Source: JBEVJK01 sp040510195 (lineage in GTDB: Bacteria > Pseudomonadota > Alphaproteobacteria > Rhizobiales > Rhizobiaceae). From it: 64,000 nucleotides of DNA. Below are positions 1 to 11,088 of this stretch, piece after piece (within the stretch, counting starts at the first letter, position 1; each line of letters opens with the position of its first letter). The notes below the pieces were generated by a model. The model saw nothing but the letters and a program-made list of their open reading frames with translations. It made no database searches and was not told where the DNA came from. The position numbers and the translations under genes were made by a program. The stretch lies in the NCBI GenBank assembly GCA_040510195.1, contig JBEVJK010000123.1, positions 62,001 through 126,000 on the forward strand, in the 5' to 3' direction.

Positions 1-1458
1 GAGGTTTTCGTGACGGACGATGGCGCGGAGACCGATCTCGACCTCGGCCACTACGAGCGTTTCACCGGCCGCTCGGCGAACCAAGAAGACAACATCACCA
101 CCGGCCGCATCTACAAGAACATCATCGAGAAGGAGCGGCGCGGCGACTATCTGGGCGCCACGGTGCAGGTCATTCCCCACGTCACGGACGAGATCAAGGC
201 GTTCATCACGGGCGGCAACGAAGAGTTCGACTTCGTGCTGTGCGAGATCGGCGGCACCGTCGGCGACATCGAGGCCATGCCGTTCCTGGAGGCCATCCGC
301 CAGCTCGGCAACGACCTGCCGCGCGGACAGGCGGTCTACGTGCATCTGACCCTGATGCCCTACATCCCGGCGGCCGGCGAGCTGAAGACCAAGCCGACCC
401 AGCACTCGGTCAAGGAGCTGCGCTCGATCGGCATCGCACCCGACATCCTCCTCGTGCGCGCCGACCGCCCGATCCCCAAGGAGGAGCGGCGCAAGCTCCC
501 TCTGTTCTGCAACGTCCGCGAATCGGCGGTCATCCAGGCGCTCGACGTCGCCCACATCTACGACGTTCCGATGGCCTACCACCAGGAAGGTCTCGATTCG
601 GAGGTGCTCGCCGCCTTCGGCATCGATCCGGCGCCGAAGCCGCGCATGGAGCGCTGGCAGGAGGTGTCGAACCGTATTCACAATCCGGAAGGCGAGGTCA
701 CCATCGCCGTAGTCGGCAAGTACACCGGCCTCAAGGACGCCTACAAGTCGCTGACCGAGGCGCTGTCGCATGGCGGCATGGCCAACAAGGTGCGCGTCAA
801 GCTCGATTGGATCGAATCGGAGGTCTTCGAGAAGGAGGATCCTGTGCCGTTCCTGGAGAAAGTCCACGGCATCCTGGTTCCCGGGGGCTTCGGCGAGCGC
901 GGCTCGGAAGGCAAGATCCTGGCCGCCAAGTTCGCTCGCGAACACAAGGTGCCCTATTTCGGCATCTGCTTCGGCATGCAGATGGCCTGCATCGAGGCGG
1001 CGCGCTCGCTGGCCGGCGTCGAGGACGCGTCGTCGACCGAATTCGGACCGACCGAGGAGCCGGTGGTTGGGCTGATGACCGAATGGCTCAAGGGCAACAT
1101 GCTGGAAACCCGGCTGGCCGCCGGCGACCTCGGCGGCACCATGCGGCTCGGCGCCTACGAGGCCCATCTGACGCCGGAGTCCAAGATCGCCGCCATCTAC
1201 GGCGATACCCAGATCTCGGAGCGCCACCGCCATCGCTACGAGGTCAACATCGACTACAAGCGGCGGCTGGAGGAATGCGGCCTCCTCTTCGCGGGCATGT
1301 CGCCCGACGGCATCCTGCCGGAGACGGTCGAATATCCCGACCATCCCTGGTTCATCGGCGTCCAGTACCACCCGGAGCTGAAGTCGCGGCCTTTCGAGCC
1401 GCACCCCCTGTTCGCCTCCTTCATCGGCGCAGCGGTCGAGCAGTCGCGGCTGGTCTGA
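1..1458 (+). CDS. pyrG: CTP synthase, 5'-truncated by the window edge
   Basis: CTP synthase makes CTP from UTP, ATP and glutamine in the cytoplasm. The reading frame is open from base 1 and no start lies inside the window; by comparison with the roughly 540-residue family, about 55 N-terminal residues are missing. What remains covers part of the synthetase domain (including the early acidic stretch DDGAETDLDLGHYERF) and the whole C-terminal class I glutamine amidotransferase domain. The glutaminase nucleophile Cys lies in GICFGMQ (codon 967-969) and the His-x-Glu pair in QYHPELKSRP (His codon 1369-1371). The synthetase part also has GGTVGDIE. It ends just before a strong stem-loop that separates it from a convergent transporter gene. 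The identification is secure; only the 5' end is unknown. Confidence 0.97.
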   Translation, partial: EVFVTDDGAETDLDLGHYERFTGRSANQEDNITTGRIYKNIIEKERRGDYLGATVQVIPHVTDEIKAFITGGNEEFDFVLCEIGGTVGDIEAMPFLEAIRQLGNDLPRGQAVYVHLTLMPYIPAAGELKTKPTQHSVKELRSIGIAPDILLVRADRPIPKEERRKLPLFCNVRESAVIQALDVAHIYDVPMAYHQEGLDSEVLAAFGIDPAPKPRMERWQEVSNRIHNPEGEVTIAVVGKYTGLKDAYKSLTEALSHGGMANKVRVKLDWIESEVFEKEDPVPFLEKVHGILVPGGFGERGSEGKILAAKFAREHKVPYFGICFGMQMACIEAARSLAGVEDASSTEFGPTEEPVVGLMTEWLKGNMLETRLAAGDLGGTMRLGAYEAHLTPESKIAAIYGDTQISERHRHRYEVNIDYKRRLEECGLLFAGMSPDGILPETVEYPDHPWFIGVQYHPELKSRPFEPHPLFASFIGAAVEQSRLV

Positions 1459-1462
1459 GGAT

Positions 1463-1487
1463 CGGCGGGCGCCCCAGGCGCCCGCCG
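1463..1487. terminator. Stem-loop between convergent pyrG and NCS1 transporter genes
   Basis: A perfect 11-bp inverted repeat (CGGCGGGCGCC / GGCGCCCGCCG) with a 3-nt loop lies 4 bases after the pyrG stop and 11 bases before the stop of the convergent transporter gene. There is no clear T-tract on either side, so intrinsic termination is inferred from position and stem strength only; it may serve both directions. Confidence 0.5.
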
Positions 1488-1498
1488 GCCCGCCGATC

Positions 1499-2956
1499 TC
1501 AGGCGCGAGCCACTTTCTGCCCGCTGCCGAGGGCTGCCGAGCGCAGCACGTAGTAGCAGATCCCGGCGATGCCGACGCCGAAGAACCAGCCGTAGATGCC
1601 CCACCAGGCCGGCAGCCAGTTGGTGAAGTTGGGCAGGATCGACGAGAACAGCGCGCCGACGCCGGCCGCGATGAAGGCGTTGACGTGCCAGCCGTTCTGG
1701 AAGCGGAACTCGCCATCCTCCCGGTAGAGCGCCTCGACGTCCACCTCGCCTTTGCGGATCAGGTAGTAGTCGACCATCATCACCCCGAAGATCGGACCCA
1801 TGGTGGCGCCGATGACGCCGACGAAGGCCGCGGCGCTGCCCTCCCAGGGCGCGAACGGGTAAAGTGCCAGCGCGATCAACGCGGCGATGTAGCCGCCCTT
1901 CTTGAAATCGATCTGGCGCGGGAAGACGTTGGAGAAGTCGAACGCCGGCGAGACGAAGTTGGCCACCACATTGATGCCGAGCGTCGCCACCGCGAAGGTG
2001 AGGGCGGCGAGCAGCGCCAGCACCCAGCTCTCGAACTTGGCCGAGATCTGGTCGGGATGCAGCAGCACCTCGCCGTAGACGTCCCAGGCGGCGATGGTGG
2101 TGACGCCGGCGACCAGCGAGAACAGGATGAGGTTGACCGGCAGGCCCCAGATGTTGCCCTTGCGCAGCGCCGCCTCGTCGGGTGCGTAGCGGGCGAAATC
2201 GCAGAAGTTGAGGTAGAGCGCGGAAAAGTAGGTGACCCAAATGGCCGCCACGGCCATCAGCGCCGGCCACGAGCCGGGAACGCCGGGCACCCCCGCATCC
2301 TTGGTCTTCTCCAGGAGAACGTCCATCGGGATGTCGCTCGTGATGGCGAAGCTGCCGGCCTTCATGCAGAGATAGATGGCAAGGATCAGCATCATTACCC
2401 ACACCGCCGGCCCGGCCCAGTCCTGGAAGCGGCGCACCGTCTCCATGCCGCGCTGGATGATCAGCAGCTGCAGAGCCCAGATGACCACGAAGCAGATCAC
2501 CTCGAGGCCGCTATGACCCAGGAAATGGACGTTCTGGTGATAGTTGAGGAAGGTGTCGGTGCGGATGAGCAGCGCCACGATGGCGCCGGAGGCGGCCGCC
2601 GTCTGGGCGCCGTACCAGAAGCAGGCGACGATGGCGCGCACCAGCGCCGGCACGTTGGCGCCCCAGATGCCGAACGACGCCCGCGCCAGCACCGGGTAGG
2701 GGACGCCGGTCTTGACGCCCGCATTGCCTATCAGGTTCATCAGGAAATAGATGATCAGCGAGCCGATGCCGATCGCCAGGACGAAGTTGACGAAGCCGCC
2801 GCAGAACAGGAACAGGCTGGCCGCGAGGTAGTAGCCCCATAGGCTGTGGACGTCGGACGTCCATACGTTGAAGATCGAGAACGGTCCCCAATTGCGGACC
2901 GTCGCTGGTGCAAGGTCCTCGTTGTAGAGGGAAGGTGATGCGCCTGGAATGGTCAT
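1499..2956 (-). CDS. NCS1 family nucleobase:cation symporter
   Basis: This 485-residue polytopic membrane protein resembles nucleobase:cation symporter-1 carriers (Mhp1, PucI, CodB, allantoin and uracil permeases). The N-terminus has the family pattern NEDLAPATVRNWGPFSIFNVW followed by about twelve hydrophobic segments, with GVPYPVLARASFGIWGAN in the third, a stretch typical of the family's substrate-cavity region. The usual substrates are uracil, cytosine, hydantoin or allantoin with sodium or protons; the exact one cannot be read here. Start ATG at 2956 is preceded on the minus strand by AAGGGGA. It stands alone, convergent with pyrG and divergent from the VOC gene, and is not part of the usual pyrG-kdsA neighbourhood, so it may be a lineage-specific insertion. 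Confidence 0.85.
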   Translation of the reverse strand: MTIPGASPSLYNEDLAPATVRNWGPFSIFNVWTSDVHSLWGYYLAASLFLFCGGFVNFVLAIGIGSLIIYFLMNLIGNAGVKTGVPYPVLARASFGIWGANVPALVRAIVACFWYGAQTAAASGAIVALLIRTDTFLNYHQNVHFLGHSGLEVICFVVIWALQLLIIQRGMETVRRFQDWAGPAVWVMMLILAIYLCMKAGSFAITSDIPMDVLLEKTKDAGVPGVPGSWPALMAVAAIWVTYFSALYLNFCDFARYAPDEAALRKGNIWGLPVNLILFSLVAGVTTIAAWDVYGEVLLHPDQISAKFESWVLALLAALTFAVATLGINVVANFVSPAFDFSNVFPRQIDFKKGGYIAALIALALYPFAPWEGSAAAFVGVIGATMGPIFGVMMVDYYLIRKGEVDVEALYREDGEFRFQNGWHVNAFIAAGVGALFSSILPNFTNWLPAWWGIYGWFFGVGIAGICYYVLRSAALGSGQKVARA

Positions 2957-3095
2957 GGTCGGTGTCCCCTTGGTTGCCGCCCGTGACCACAGGCGGTCAA
3001 CCGGAGGTTATGACTTACCCAGGGGAATGAATAGAAAAGGATTGACCGGGTTTTATGCGAAAGTCATTCAACGCAGACAAGGCAATGCGGGTGCT

Positions 3096-3971
3096 ATGAT
3101 CCGCGCCCCCGTGAGTCGGTCGCTTGCCGTGACGCTTCCCCTGGACCATCTGGTGCTGCCTGTCGCCGACCTGGCGACCGCCCGCCAACGGCTGGCGGCG
3201 CTGGGGTTCACCGTGGCGCCGGACGGCGCGCACCCGTTCGGCACCGCCAATTGCTGCGTCTATCTGGCGGGCGGCACGTTCCTGGAACCGTTGGCGGTCG
3301 CCCACCCGGACCAAGCTTCGGCCGCCATCGAGGCGGGCAACGTCTTCGTCGCCCGTGACCGCGACCACCGGCGTCGCGCAAGCGGCGACGGCTTCTCCGC
3401 ATTGGTGTTCGGCACCCGCGACGCCTCTGCCGACGACCGCCGCTTCCGCGCGGCAGGATTGTCGGCCGGGCCGATGCTGGAATTTTCGCGGCCGTTCCGC
3501 GATGCCGCGGGACGCACGGCGACCGCCGCCTTCCGCCTGGCCTTCGCCGCCCACCCGGCAGCGCCCTCGAGCTATTTCTTCGCCAGCGAGAGGGTCAACG
3601 TGCCGGCGGTCGACCGTGCGGCGCTGGAACGCCACCCCAATGGTGTCGGCCGCCTCGCGGGTGTCGTGCTGTCGGCCGGCGAGCCGGCCCGGCTCGGCGC
3701 CTTCTTCGAGGCCGTGGCCGGGGCGCCGGAATGCGGCGCAGCGAGCGACGGCTGGCGCTTCGAGACGCCGACCGGAAGCGTCGAGATCCGCGCCGGCACG
3801 CCGCCGGAAGCGCTGCGCCTGGAGGCGGTGCGCTTCGCGGTCGCCGATGCGGAGGCGCTCGAAGCGCTTTTCAAGCGCCGGGCGATCGCCTACGAGTCTC
3901 GCGACGCCGCGCTCCACGTGGCGCCGGCGCCCGGACAGGGCGCCTCGTTCGTCTTCGAGGCCGAGAGATGA
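3096..3971 (+). CDS. VOC (glyoxalase-like) family protein
   Basis: A 291-residue protein with two vicinal-oxygen-chelate-like halves. The first starts at LPLDHLVLPVADLATARQRLAALGF, the classic VOC beta-alpha-beta opening with a His, and has FLEPLAV; the second starts near RLAGVVLSAGEPARLGAFFEAVAG and ends with VRFAVADAEALEALF. It resembles the long glyoxalase-like (Glyoxalase_3 type) proteins whose substrate is usually unknown. The start is uncertain: ATG 3096 is used, but GTG 3129 (reading MTLPLDHLVLPV) would begin exactly at the domain; neither has a strong ribosome-binding site. Its stop overlaps the kdsA start (ATGA), so the two are probably translationally coupled, though a link to Kdo synthesis is not known. 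Confidence 0.75.
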   Translation: MIRAPVSRSLAVTLPLDHLVLPVADLATARQRLAALGFTVAPDGAHPFGTANCCVYLAGGTFLEPLAVAHPDQASAAIEAGNVFVARDRDHRRRASGDGFSALVFGTRDASADDRRFRAAGLSAGPMLEFSRPFRDAAGRTATAAFRLAFAAHPAAPSSYFFASERVNVPAVDRAALERHPNGVGRLAGVVLSAGEPARLGAFFEAVAGAPECGAASDGWRFETPTGSVEIRAGTPPEALRLEAVRFAVADAEALEALFKRRAIAYESRDAALHVAPAPGQGASFVFEAER

Positions 3972-4798
3972 GTGAGCCCAATCCCGAGGTGACAGTCGGA
4001 AGCGTCCGCTTCGGCAACGCCCTGCCGCTCGCCTTGATCGCGGGGCCCTGCCAGCTCGAATCGCGCCAGCACGCCTTCGACATGGCGGGCAGGCTGAAGG
4101 AGATAGCCCGAGCGGCGGGCATCGGCCTCGTCTACAAGACCAGCTACGACAAGGCCAACCGCACATCGCTCGCTGGGCGCCGCGGTGCCGGCCTCGAGGC
4201 GGCCTTGCCGGTCTTTGCCGATCTCCGCTCGGAACTTGGGCTCCCGATCCTGACCGACGTGCATACCGAGGAGCAGTGCGCCCTGGTCGCGCCCGTCGTC
4301 GACGTCCTGCAGATCCCTGCTTTCCTGTCGCGTCAGACCGACCTTCTGATTGCGGCCGCGCGCACCGGCAAGGTGGTGAACGTGAAGAAGGGCCAGTTTC
4401 TGGCACCGTGGGACATGCGGAACGTGGTGGCCAAGGTCACCGCCTCCGGCAATTCGAACGTTCTGGTCACCGAGCGCGGGGTCTCGTTCGGCTACAACAC
4501 GCTGGTCTCCGACATGCGCGCGCTGCCGTTGATGGCGGAGATCGGCGCTCCGGTGGTTTTCGACGCCACCCATTCCGTCCAGCAGCCCGGCGGGCAGGGC
4601 AGCTCGACCGGCGGCGACCGCCGGTTCGTGGAAACGCTCGCCCGCGCGGCGGTGGCGGTGGGCGTCGCCGGCGTCTTCATCGAGACGCATCAGGACCCCG
4701 ACAACGCCCCCTCCGACGGCCCCAATATGGTACCCCTGCGGGACATGCCGGCCTTGATCGAGAGGCTGATGGCCTTCGACCGGATCGCCAAGGGTTGA
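3968..4798 (+). CDS. kdsA: 3-deoxy-8-phosphooctulonate synthase (Kdo-8-P synthase)
   Basis: KdsA condenses phosphoenolpyruvate with arabinose 5-phosphate to Kdo-8-phosphate, the first committed step to Kdo for lipopolysaccharide. The 276-residue length is normal. Visible motifs: LIAGPCQLES near the N-terminus, YKTSYDKANRTS (PEP and A5P binding), DVLQIPAFLSRQTDLL, KKGQFLAPWDMRNVVAK and FDATHSVQQPGGQGSSTGGDR. The Cys in GPCQLES is the position that separates metal-dependent (Cys) from metal-independent (Asn) KDO8P synthases, so this one should be the metal-dependent type; this is inference from family knowledge. The start ATG overlaps the stop of the upstream VOC gene by the sequence ATGA. Confidence 0.96.
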   Translation: MSEPNPEVTVGSVRFGNALPLALIAGPCQLESRQHAFDMAGRLKEIARAAGIGLVYKTSYDKANRTSLAGRRGAGLEAALPVFADLRSELGLPILTDVHTEEQCALVAPVVDVLQIPAFLSRQTDLLIAAARTGKVVNVKKGQFLAPWDMRNVVAKVTASGNSNVLVTERGVSFGYNTLVSDMRALPLMAEIGAPVVFDATHSVQQPGGQGSSTGGDRRFVETLARAAVAVGVAGVFIETHQDPDNAPSDGPNMVPLRDMPALIERLMAFDRIAKG

Positions 4799-4887
4799 CC
4801 GCAGCCGCGTCACGCTCGTCGCACGTGGAACCTTCCCGGTCGCTCCTCATTTTCGGGAAGACCATTCCGAACACGAGGAGCTTCGAC

Positions 4888-5250
4888 ATGCCTACCCAGA
4901 CAGGACACACCGACGCCATCGCCGCATCCCGCGTGATCGGCACGGAGGTCTACAACAGCTCGGGCGAGAACATCGGAACCATCGAAGACGTCATGCTCGA
5001 AAAGACCTCGAACGGCATCATGTTCGCGGTCATCGGCTTCGGCGGCTTCCTGGGGATCGGCGAGAAGTACCATGCCATCCCCTGGTCGGCGCTCGACTAC
5101 GACGTCGACCGCGGCGGCTATGTGGTGCCCTTCAGCAAGGAGCAGCTGGAAGCAGCGCCGGCCTATTCGATCAACGAACTGACGGGCGACGACGGTCGTC
5201 GGGCCCGCGACGCCTCCTTCGAATACTACAAGGTCGATCCCTACTGGTGA
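4888..5250 (+). CDS. PRC-barrel domain protein
   Basis: A 120-residue soluble protein with one PRC-barrel domain over roughly residues 10-85: SRVIGTEVYNSSGENIGTIEDVMLEK, then a glycine-rich FGGFLGIGEKYHAIPWSAL turn. PRC-barrels occur in photosynthetic reaction-centre H subunits and RimM; free-standing ones such as this are common in rhizobia and are often stress-related, with no defined role. ATG 4888 is preceded by GAGGAG at the proper spacing. It lies between kdsA and eno and is followed by a good terminator, so it may be its own transcription unit or end the kdsA unit. Confidence 0.85.
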   Translation: MPTQTGHTDAIAASRVIGTEVYNSSGENIGTIEDVMLEKTSNGIMFAVIGFGGFLGIGEKYHAIPWSALDYDVDRGGYVVPFSKEQLEAAPAYSINELTGDDGRRARDASFEYYKVDPYW

Positions 5251-5274
5251 GCGTGAAGCGCACCGGACCACGCA

Positions 5275-5298
5275 AACGGCCCCGATCGGGGCCGTTTT
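5275..5298 (+). terminator. Rho-independent terminator after PRC-barrel gene
   Basis: A perfect 11-bp inverted repeat (AACGGCCCCGA / TCGGGGCCGTT) ends in a short run of T (5295-5298). It lies 24 bases after the PRC-barrel stop and separates it from eno. Confidence 0.8.
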
Positions 5299-5344
5299 CG
5301 CATCACCGAGGCCGTCCGCCGACGCTTTTCTGTTGGGCGCCGGA

Positions 5345-5373
5345 TTGCGCAAGGTGCGCCTGATTGGCTAAGA
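5345..5373 (+). promoter_or_regulatory. Candidate sigma-70-type promoter for eno
   Basis: TTGCGC at 5345-5350 and CTAAGA at 5368-5373 are 17 bases apart, about 50 bases upstream of the eno start and after the preceding terminator. The match to consensus is only moderate, so this is a proposal. Confidence 0.3.
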
Positions 5374-5422
5374 CGTGCCCGCCCGGCAAGCGCCGCTTCC
5401 AGACAGCGAGGGACCTCCGATC

Positions 5423-6697
<1,275 letters not shown>

Positions 6698-6766
6698 CTG
6701 AGCCGCGTAACGGCCCATTAAGCATGTCCGGGCGACAAAGGAGCCGGCCAACGGGTTCCTGTCGCC

Positions 6767-7093
6767 ATGTGGACACGCCAGCACAAGCAGCGCAACACCG
6801 GTCGTCTGATCGTGCCGACGATCTCGGCCGCCTTCCTGGCATATTTCGGTTTCCACGCCTATCATGGCGAGTTCGGCATCTGGTCGAAGGTTCGTTTCGA
6901 GGCGCGCATGGCCGAGCTGCGCTCGGACCTCGACCGCGTAAAGTCTGAACGGCAGGAGCTGGAACGCCGCGTCCAGCTCCTCCACGACGGCACGCTGGAG
7001 AAGGACATGCTCGACGAGCAGGCGCGCCGGGCCCTCAACCTTTCGCATGTCGACGAGATCACCATCATGCGCGAGCGTCGGCCTGCCGATTGA
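6767..7093 (+). CDS. ftsB: FtsB/DivIC-type septum formation initiator
   Basis: A 108-residue bitopic membrane protein. A basic N-terminus (MWTRQHKQRNTGR) is followed by one membrane segment around residues 13-32 and then a charged coiled coil (about residues 43-75, RMAELRSDLDRVKSERQELERRV) and a short tail with DEQARRALNLSHVDEI. This is the pattern of FtsB/DivIC divisome proteins, which bridge FtsL and FtsQ at the septum. The position between eno and pdhA is the usual one in alphaproteobacteria. The ribosome-binding site is weak: AAGGAG at 6738-6743 is too distant to serve ATG 6767. Confidence 0.85.
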   Translation: MWTRQHKQRNTGRLIVPTISAAFLAYFGFHAYHGEFGIWSKVRFEARMAELRSDLDRVKSERQELERRVQLLHDGTLEKDMLDEQARRALNLSHVDEITIMRERRPAD

Positions 7094-7150
7094 CCGGTTT
7101 TCGGTTAATCACCCACTTTCCAAACGTTTAGAATGACTTACCTGCATGAC

Positions 7151-7174
7151 AGCCATGCGTTTTTCCGCATGGCT
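7151..7174. promoter_or_regulatory. 9-bp inverted repeat upstream of the pdh operon
   Basis: AGCCATGCG (7151-7159) and CGCATGGCT (7166-7174) form a perfect 9-bp inverted repeat around a 6-nt T-rich loop. It lies in the 184-base gap between ftsB and pdhA. It could be a weak terminator for ftsB, a leader hairpin or an operator of the pdh operon; no T-tract follows it, so a terminator is less likely. Confidence 0.4.
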
Positions 7175-7277
7175 CTCCCCGATCATGCGTGCTAGCCTTT
7201 TGGATGATCTGGCCACAGCGGCGTTCGCCGCGCTGCGCCGAAATGTCCGTGAAGAGACAGCCACTAGGGAGAGTTCG

Positions 7278-8321
7278 ATGGCGACAGCCGCGAAAAAGGC
7301 CCCCGTCAAGACCAAGGCGGAGGCGAAGGGGCCGACCGGCCTTGCGACGCCGAAACCTGCGAATTTCAGCAAGGAGGACGAGCTCGCCGCCTATCGCGGC
7401 ATGCTGCTCATCCGCCGCTTCGAGGAAAAGGCGGGTCAGCTCTACGGCATGGGCTTCATCGGCGGCTTCTGCCATCTCTACATCGGACAGGAGGCCGTCG
7501 TCACCGGCATGCGGATGTCGCTGATCGAAGGCGACCAGATGATCACCGCCTACCGCGACCACGGTCATATGCTGGCCATGGAGATGACGCCGCGCGGCGT
7601 GATGGCGGAGCTGACCGGCCGTCGTGGCGGCTATTCCAAGGGCAAGGGCGGCTCCATGCACATGTTCTCCAAGGAGAAGCACTTCTACGGCGGCCACGGC
7701 ATCGTCGGCGCCCAGGTGTCGCTCGGCACCGGGCTCGCCTTCGCCAACCGCTACCGCGACAACCGCAACGTCTCTGTCACCTATTTCGGCGACGGTGCCG
7801 CCAACCAGGGCCAGGTCTACGAGAGCTTCAACATGGCCGCTCTCTGGAAGCTGCCGGTCATCTACGTCATCGAAAACAATCGCTATGCGATGGGCACCTC
7901 CGTCTCCCGCTCGTCCGCCGAGACCGACTTCTCGCAGCGCGGCGTCTCATTCCGCATCCCCGGCATCCAGGTCGACGGCATGGACGTGCGGGCGGTGAAG
8001 TCGGCCGCCGACCTCGCCACCGACTGGTGCCGCGGCGGCAACGGCCCGATCATCCTGGAGATGCAGACCTATCGCTATCGCGGCCACTCCATGTCCGACC
8101 CGGCCAAGTACCGCACCAAGGAGGAGGTGCAGAAGATGCGCTCGGAGCATGATCCCATCGAGCAGGTGAGGGCGCGCCTCGTCGAGAAGAAGTGGGCGAG
8201 CGAGGACGAGCTCAAGGCGATCGACAAGGCGGTGCGCGACGTCGTTGCCGACGCCGCGGATTTTGCGCAGACCGACCCGGAGCCGGATCCGTCCGAGCTC
8301 TGGACCGACGTCGTACACTAG
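7278..8321 (+). CDS. pdhA: Pyruvate dehydrogenase E1 component, alpha subunit
   Basis: E1 alpha binds thiamine diphosphate and with PdhB decarboxylates pyruvate and acetylates the lipoyl groups of E2. The 347-residue protein starts with a Lys/Ala-rich leader and then the E1 alpha fold: YRGMLLIRRFEEKAGQLYGMG, HLYIGQEAVVTG, the TPP-binding motif opening at YFGDGAANQG and closing at VIENNRYAMGT, and the loop RYRGHSMSDPAKYR. ATG 7278 has AGGGAGAG just upstream. It is the first gene of a compact operon pdhA-pdhB-pdhC-SGNH-lpdA; a longer in-frame extension upstream lacks family similarity. Confidence 0.97.
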   Translation: MATAAKKAPVKTKAEAKGPTGLATPKPANFSKEDELAAYRGMLLIRRFEEKAGQLYGMGFIGGFCHLYIGQEAVVTGMRMSLIEGDQMITAYRDHGHMLAMEMTPRGVMAELTGRRGGYSKGKGGSMHMFSKEKHFYGGHGIVGAQVSLGTGLAFANRYRDNRNVSVTYFGDGAANQGQVYESFNMAALWKLPVIYVIENNRYAMGTSVSRSSAETDFSQRGVSFRIPGIQVDGMDVRAVKSAADLATDWCRGGNGPIILEMQTYRYRGHSMSDPAKYRTKEEVQKMRSEHDPIEQVRARLVEKKWASEDELKAIDKAVRDVVADAADFAQTDPEPDPSELWTDVVH

Positions 8322-8334
8322 GGGAGGCAGCGCC

Positions 8335-9720
<1,386 letters not shown>

Positions 9721-9733
9721 GGGAGGGAGCGCC

Positions 9734-11068
9734 ATGCCCATCAACATCACCATGCCGGCCCTGTCGCCGACCATGGAAGAAGGCAATCTCGCCAAATGGC
9801 TGGTCAAGGAGGGCGACCGCATCGCCCCGGGCGACGTCATCGCGGAGATCGAGACCGACAAGGCGACCATGGAGGTCGAGGCGGTCGACGAAGGCACCGT
9901 GGCCAAGATCGTGGTCCCTGCCGGCACCGAGGGGGTCAAGGTCAACGCGCTGATCGCCGTCCTGGCTGTCGAGGGCGAGGATGTCGACAAGGCGGGCGAG
10001 GGCATCGGCGAGGAGGAGGTGAAGCCTTCTGCCGCCAAGGAGGCGCCGAAACCCGCCGAAGCGGCGCGGACCGCCCCGCAGGCGGCTGCGCCTGCCCCAC
10101 CACCGGCAGCCGTCGCTCCGGCGACCAACGGCGATGCGCGCACCTTCGCTTCGCCGCTGGCCCGCCGCATCGCCAGGGAGGCCGGCCTCGACGTCGCCGG
10201 GGTCAAGGGGTCCGGCCCGCACGGGCGGGTGGTGAAGGCCGACGTCGAAGCGGCGATCGCCTCCGGCGCCTCCGGCAAGGCCGCACCGGCCCAGGCCGCG
10301 CAGCCGGCCGGCAAGCCGATGGCCGACGACCAGGTTCTGAAGCTCTTCCCCGAGGGCTCCTTCGAGCTCGTCCCGCACGACGGCATGCGCAAGACGATCG
10401 CCCGCCGCCTCGTCGAGGCCAAGAGCACCATCCCGCACTTCTATCTCACCCTCGACTGCGACCTCGACGCTCTGCTCAAGCTGCGCGCCGAGCTCAACGC
10501 GGCGGCGCCGGTGAAGAAGACCGACAAGGGCGAGGTGCCGGCCTACAAGCTCTCGGTCAACGACATGATCATCAAGGCACTGGCCCTCGCGCTGATGGAG
10601 GTGCCGGACGCCAACGTCTCGTGGACCGACGCCAACATGGTCCGGCACCGTCATGCCGATGTCGGCGTCGCCGTGTCGATCCCGGGCGGCCTCATCACGC
10701 CGATCATCAGGCGCGCCGAGGAAAAGACGCTGTCGGTCATCTCCAACGAGATGAAGGACCTCGCCGGCCGTGCCCGCGGCCGCAAGCTGAAGCCCGAGGA
10801 GTACCAGGGCGGAACCACCGCGGTGTCCAACCTCGGCATGTTCGGCGTCAAGGACTTCGCCGCCGTGATCAACCCGCCGCACGCCACCATCCTGGCGGTC
10901 GGTGCCGGTGAGGAGCGGGCGGTCGTGCGCAATGGCGAGGTGAAGATCGCGACGGTGATGTCGGTCACCCTGTCGACCGATCATCGGGCGGTGGACGGGG
11001 CGCTCGGCGCCGAGCTTCTCGGCGCCTTCAGGCGGCGCATCGAGAACCCGATGGGCATGCTGGTCTAG
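9734..11068 (+). CDS. pdhC: Pyruvate dehydrogenase E2, dihydrolipoyllysine acetyltransferase
   Basis: E2 forms the core of the complex and transfers the acetyl group to CoA. In the 444 residues: one lipoyl domain (1-80, Lys43 in ETDKATMEVEA), a long Ala/Pro linker, a peripheral-subunit-binding domain (FASPLARRIAREAGLDVAGVKGSGPHGRV written here in two parts: ASPLARRIAREAGLD and GSGPHGRVVKADV), a second linker and the catalytic acyltransferase domain with VPHDGMRKTIARRL and the C-terminal active-site motif DHRAVDGALGAE. Start ATG 9734 is preceded by GGGAGGGAG. It is 13 bases after pdhB. Confidence 0.97.
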   Translation: MPINITMPALSPTMEEGNLAKWLVKEGDRIAPGDVIAEIETDKATMEVEAVDEGTVAKIVVPAGTEGVKVNALIAVLAVEGEDVDKAGEGIGEEEVKPSAAKEAPKPAEAARTAPQAAAPAPPPAAVAPATNGDARTFASPLARRIAREAGLDVAGVKGSGPHGRVVKADVEAAIASGASGKAAPAQAAQPAGKPMADDQVLKLFPEGSFELVPHDGMRKTIARRLVEAKSTIPHFYLTLDCDLDALLKLRAELNAAAPVKKTDKGEVPAYKLSVNDMIIKALALALMEVPDANVSWTDANMVRHRHADVGVAVSIPGGLITPIIRRAEEKTLSVISNEMKDLAGRARGRKLKPEEYQGGTTAVSNLGMFGVKDFAAVINPPHATILAVGAGEERAVVRNGEVKIATVMSVTLSTDHRAVDGALGAELLGAFRRRIENPMGMLV

Positions 11069-11088
11069 CCGCGCGGAGACGAAAAACG

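Noticed and set aside
1685..2842. Plus-strand open frame antisense to the NCS1 transporter
   Set aside because: The transporter has clear membrane segments and motifs; the antisense translation is charged and repetitive without a family.
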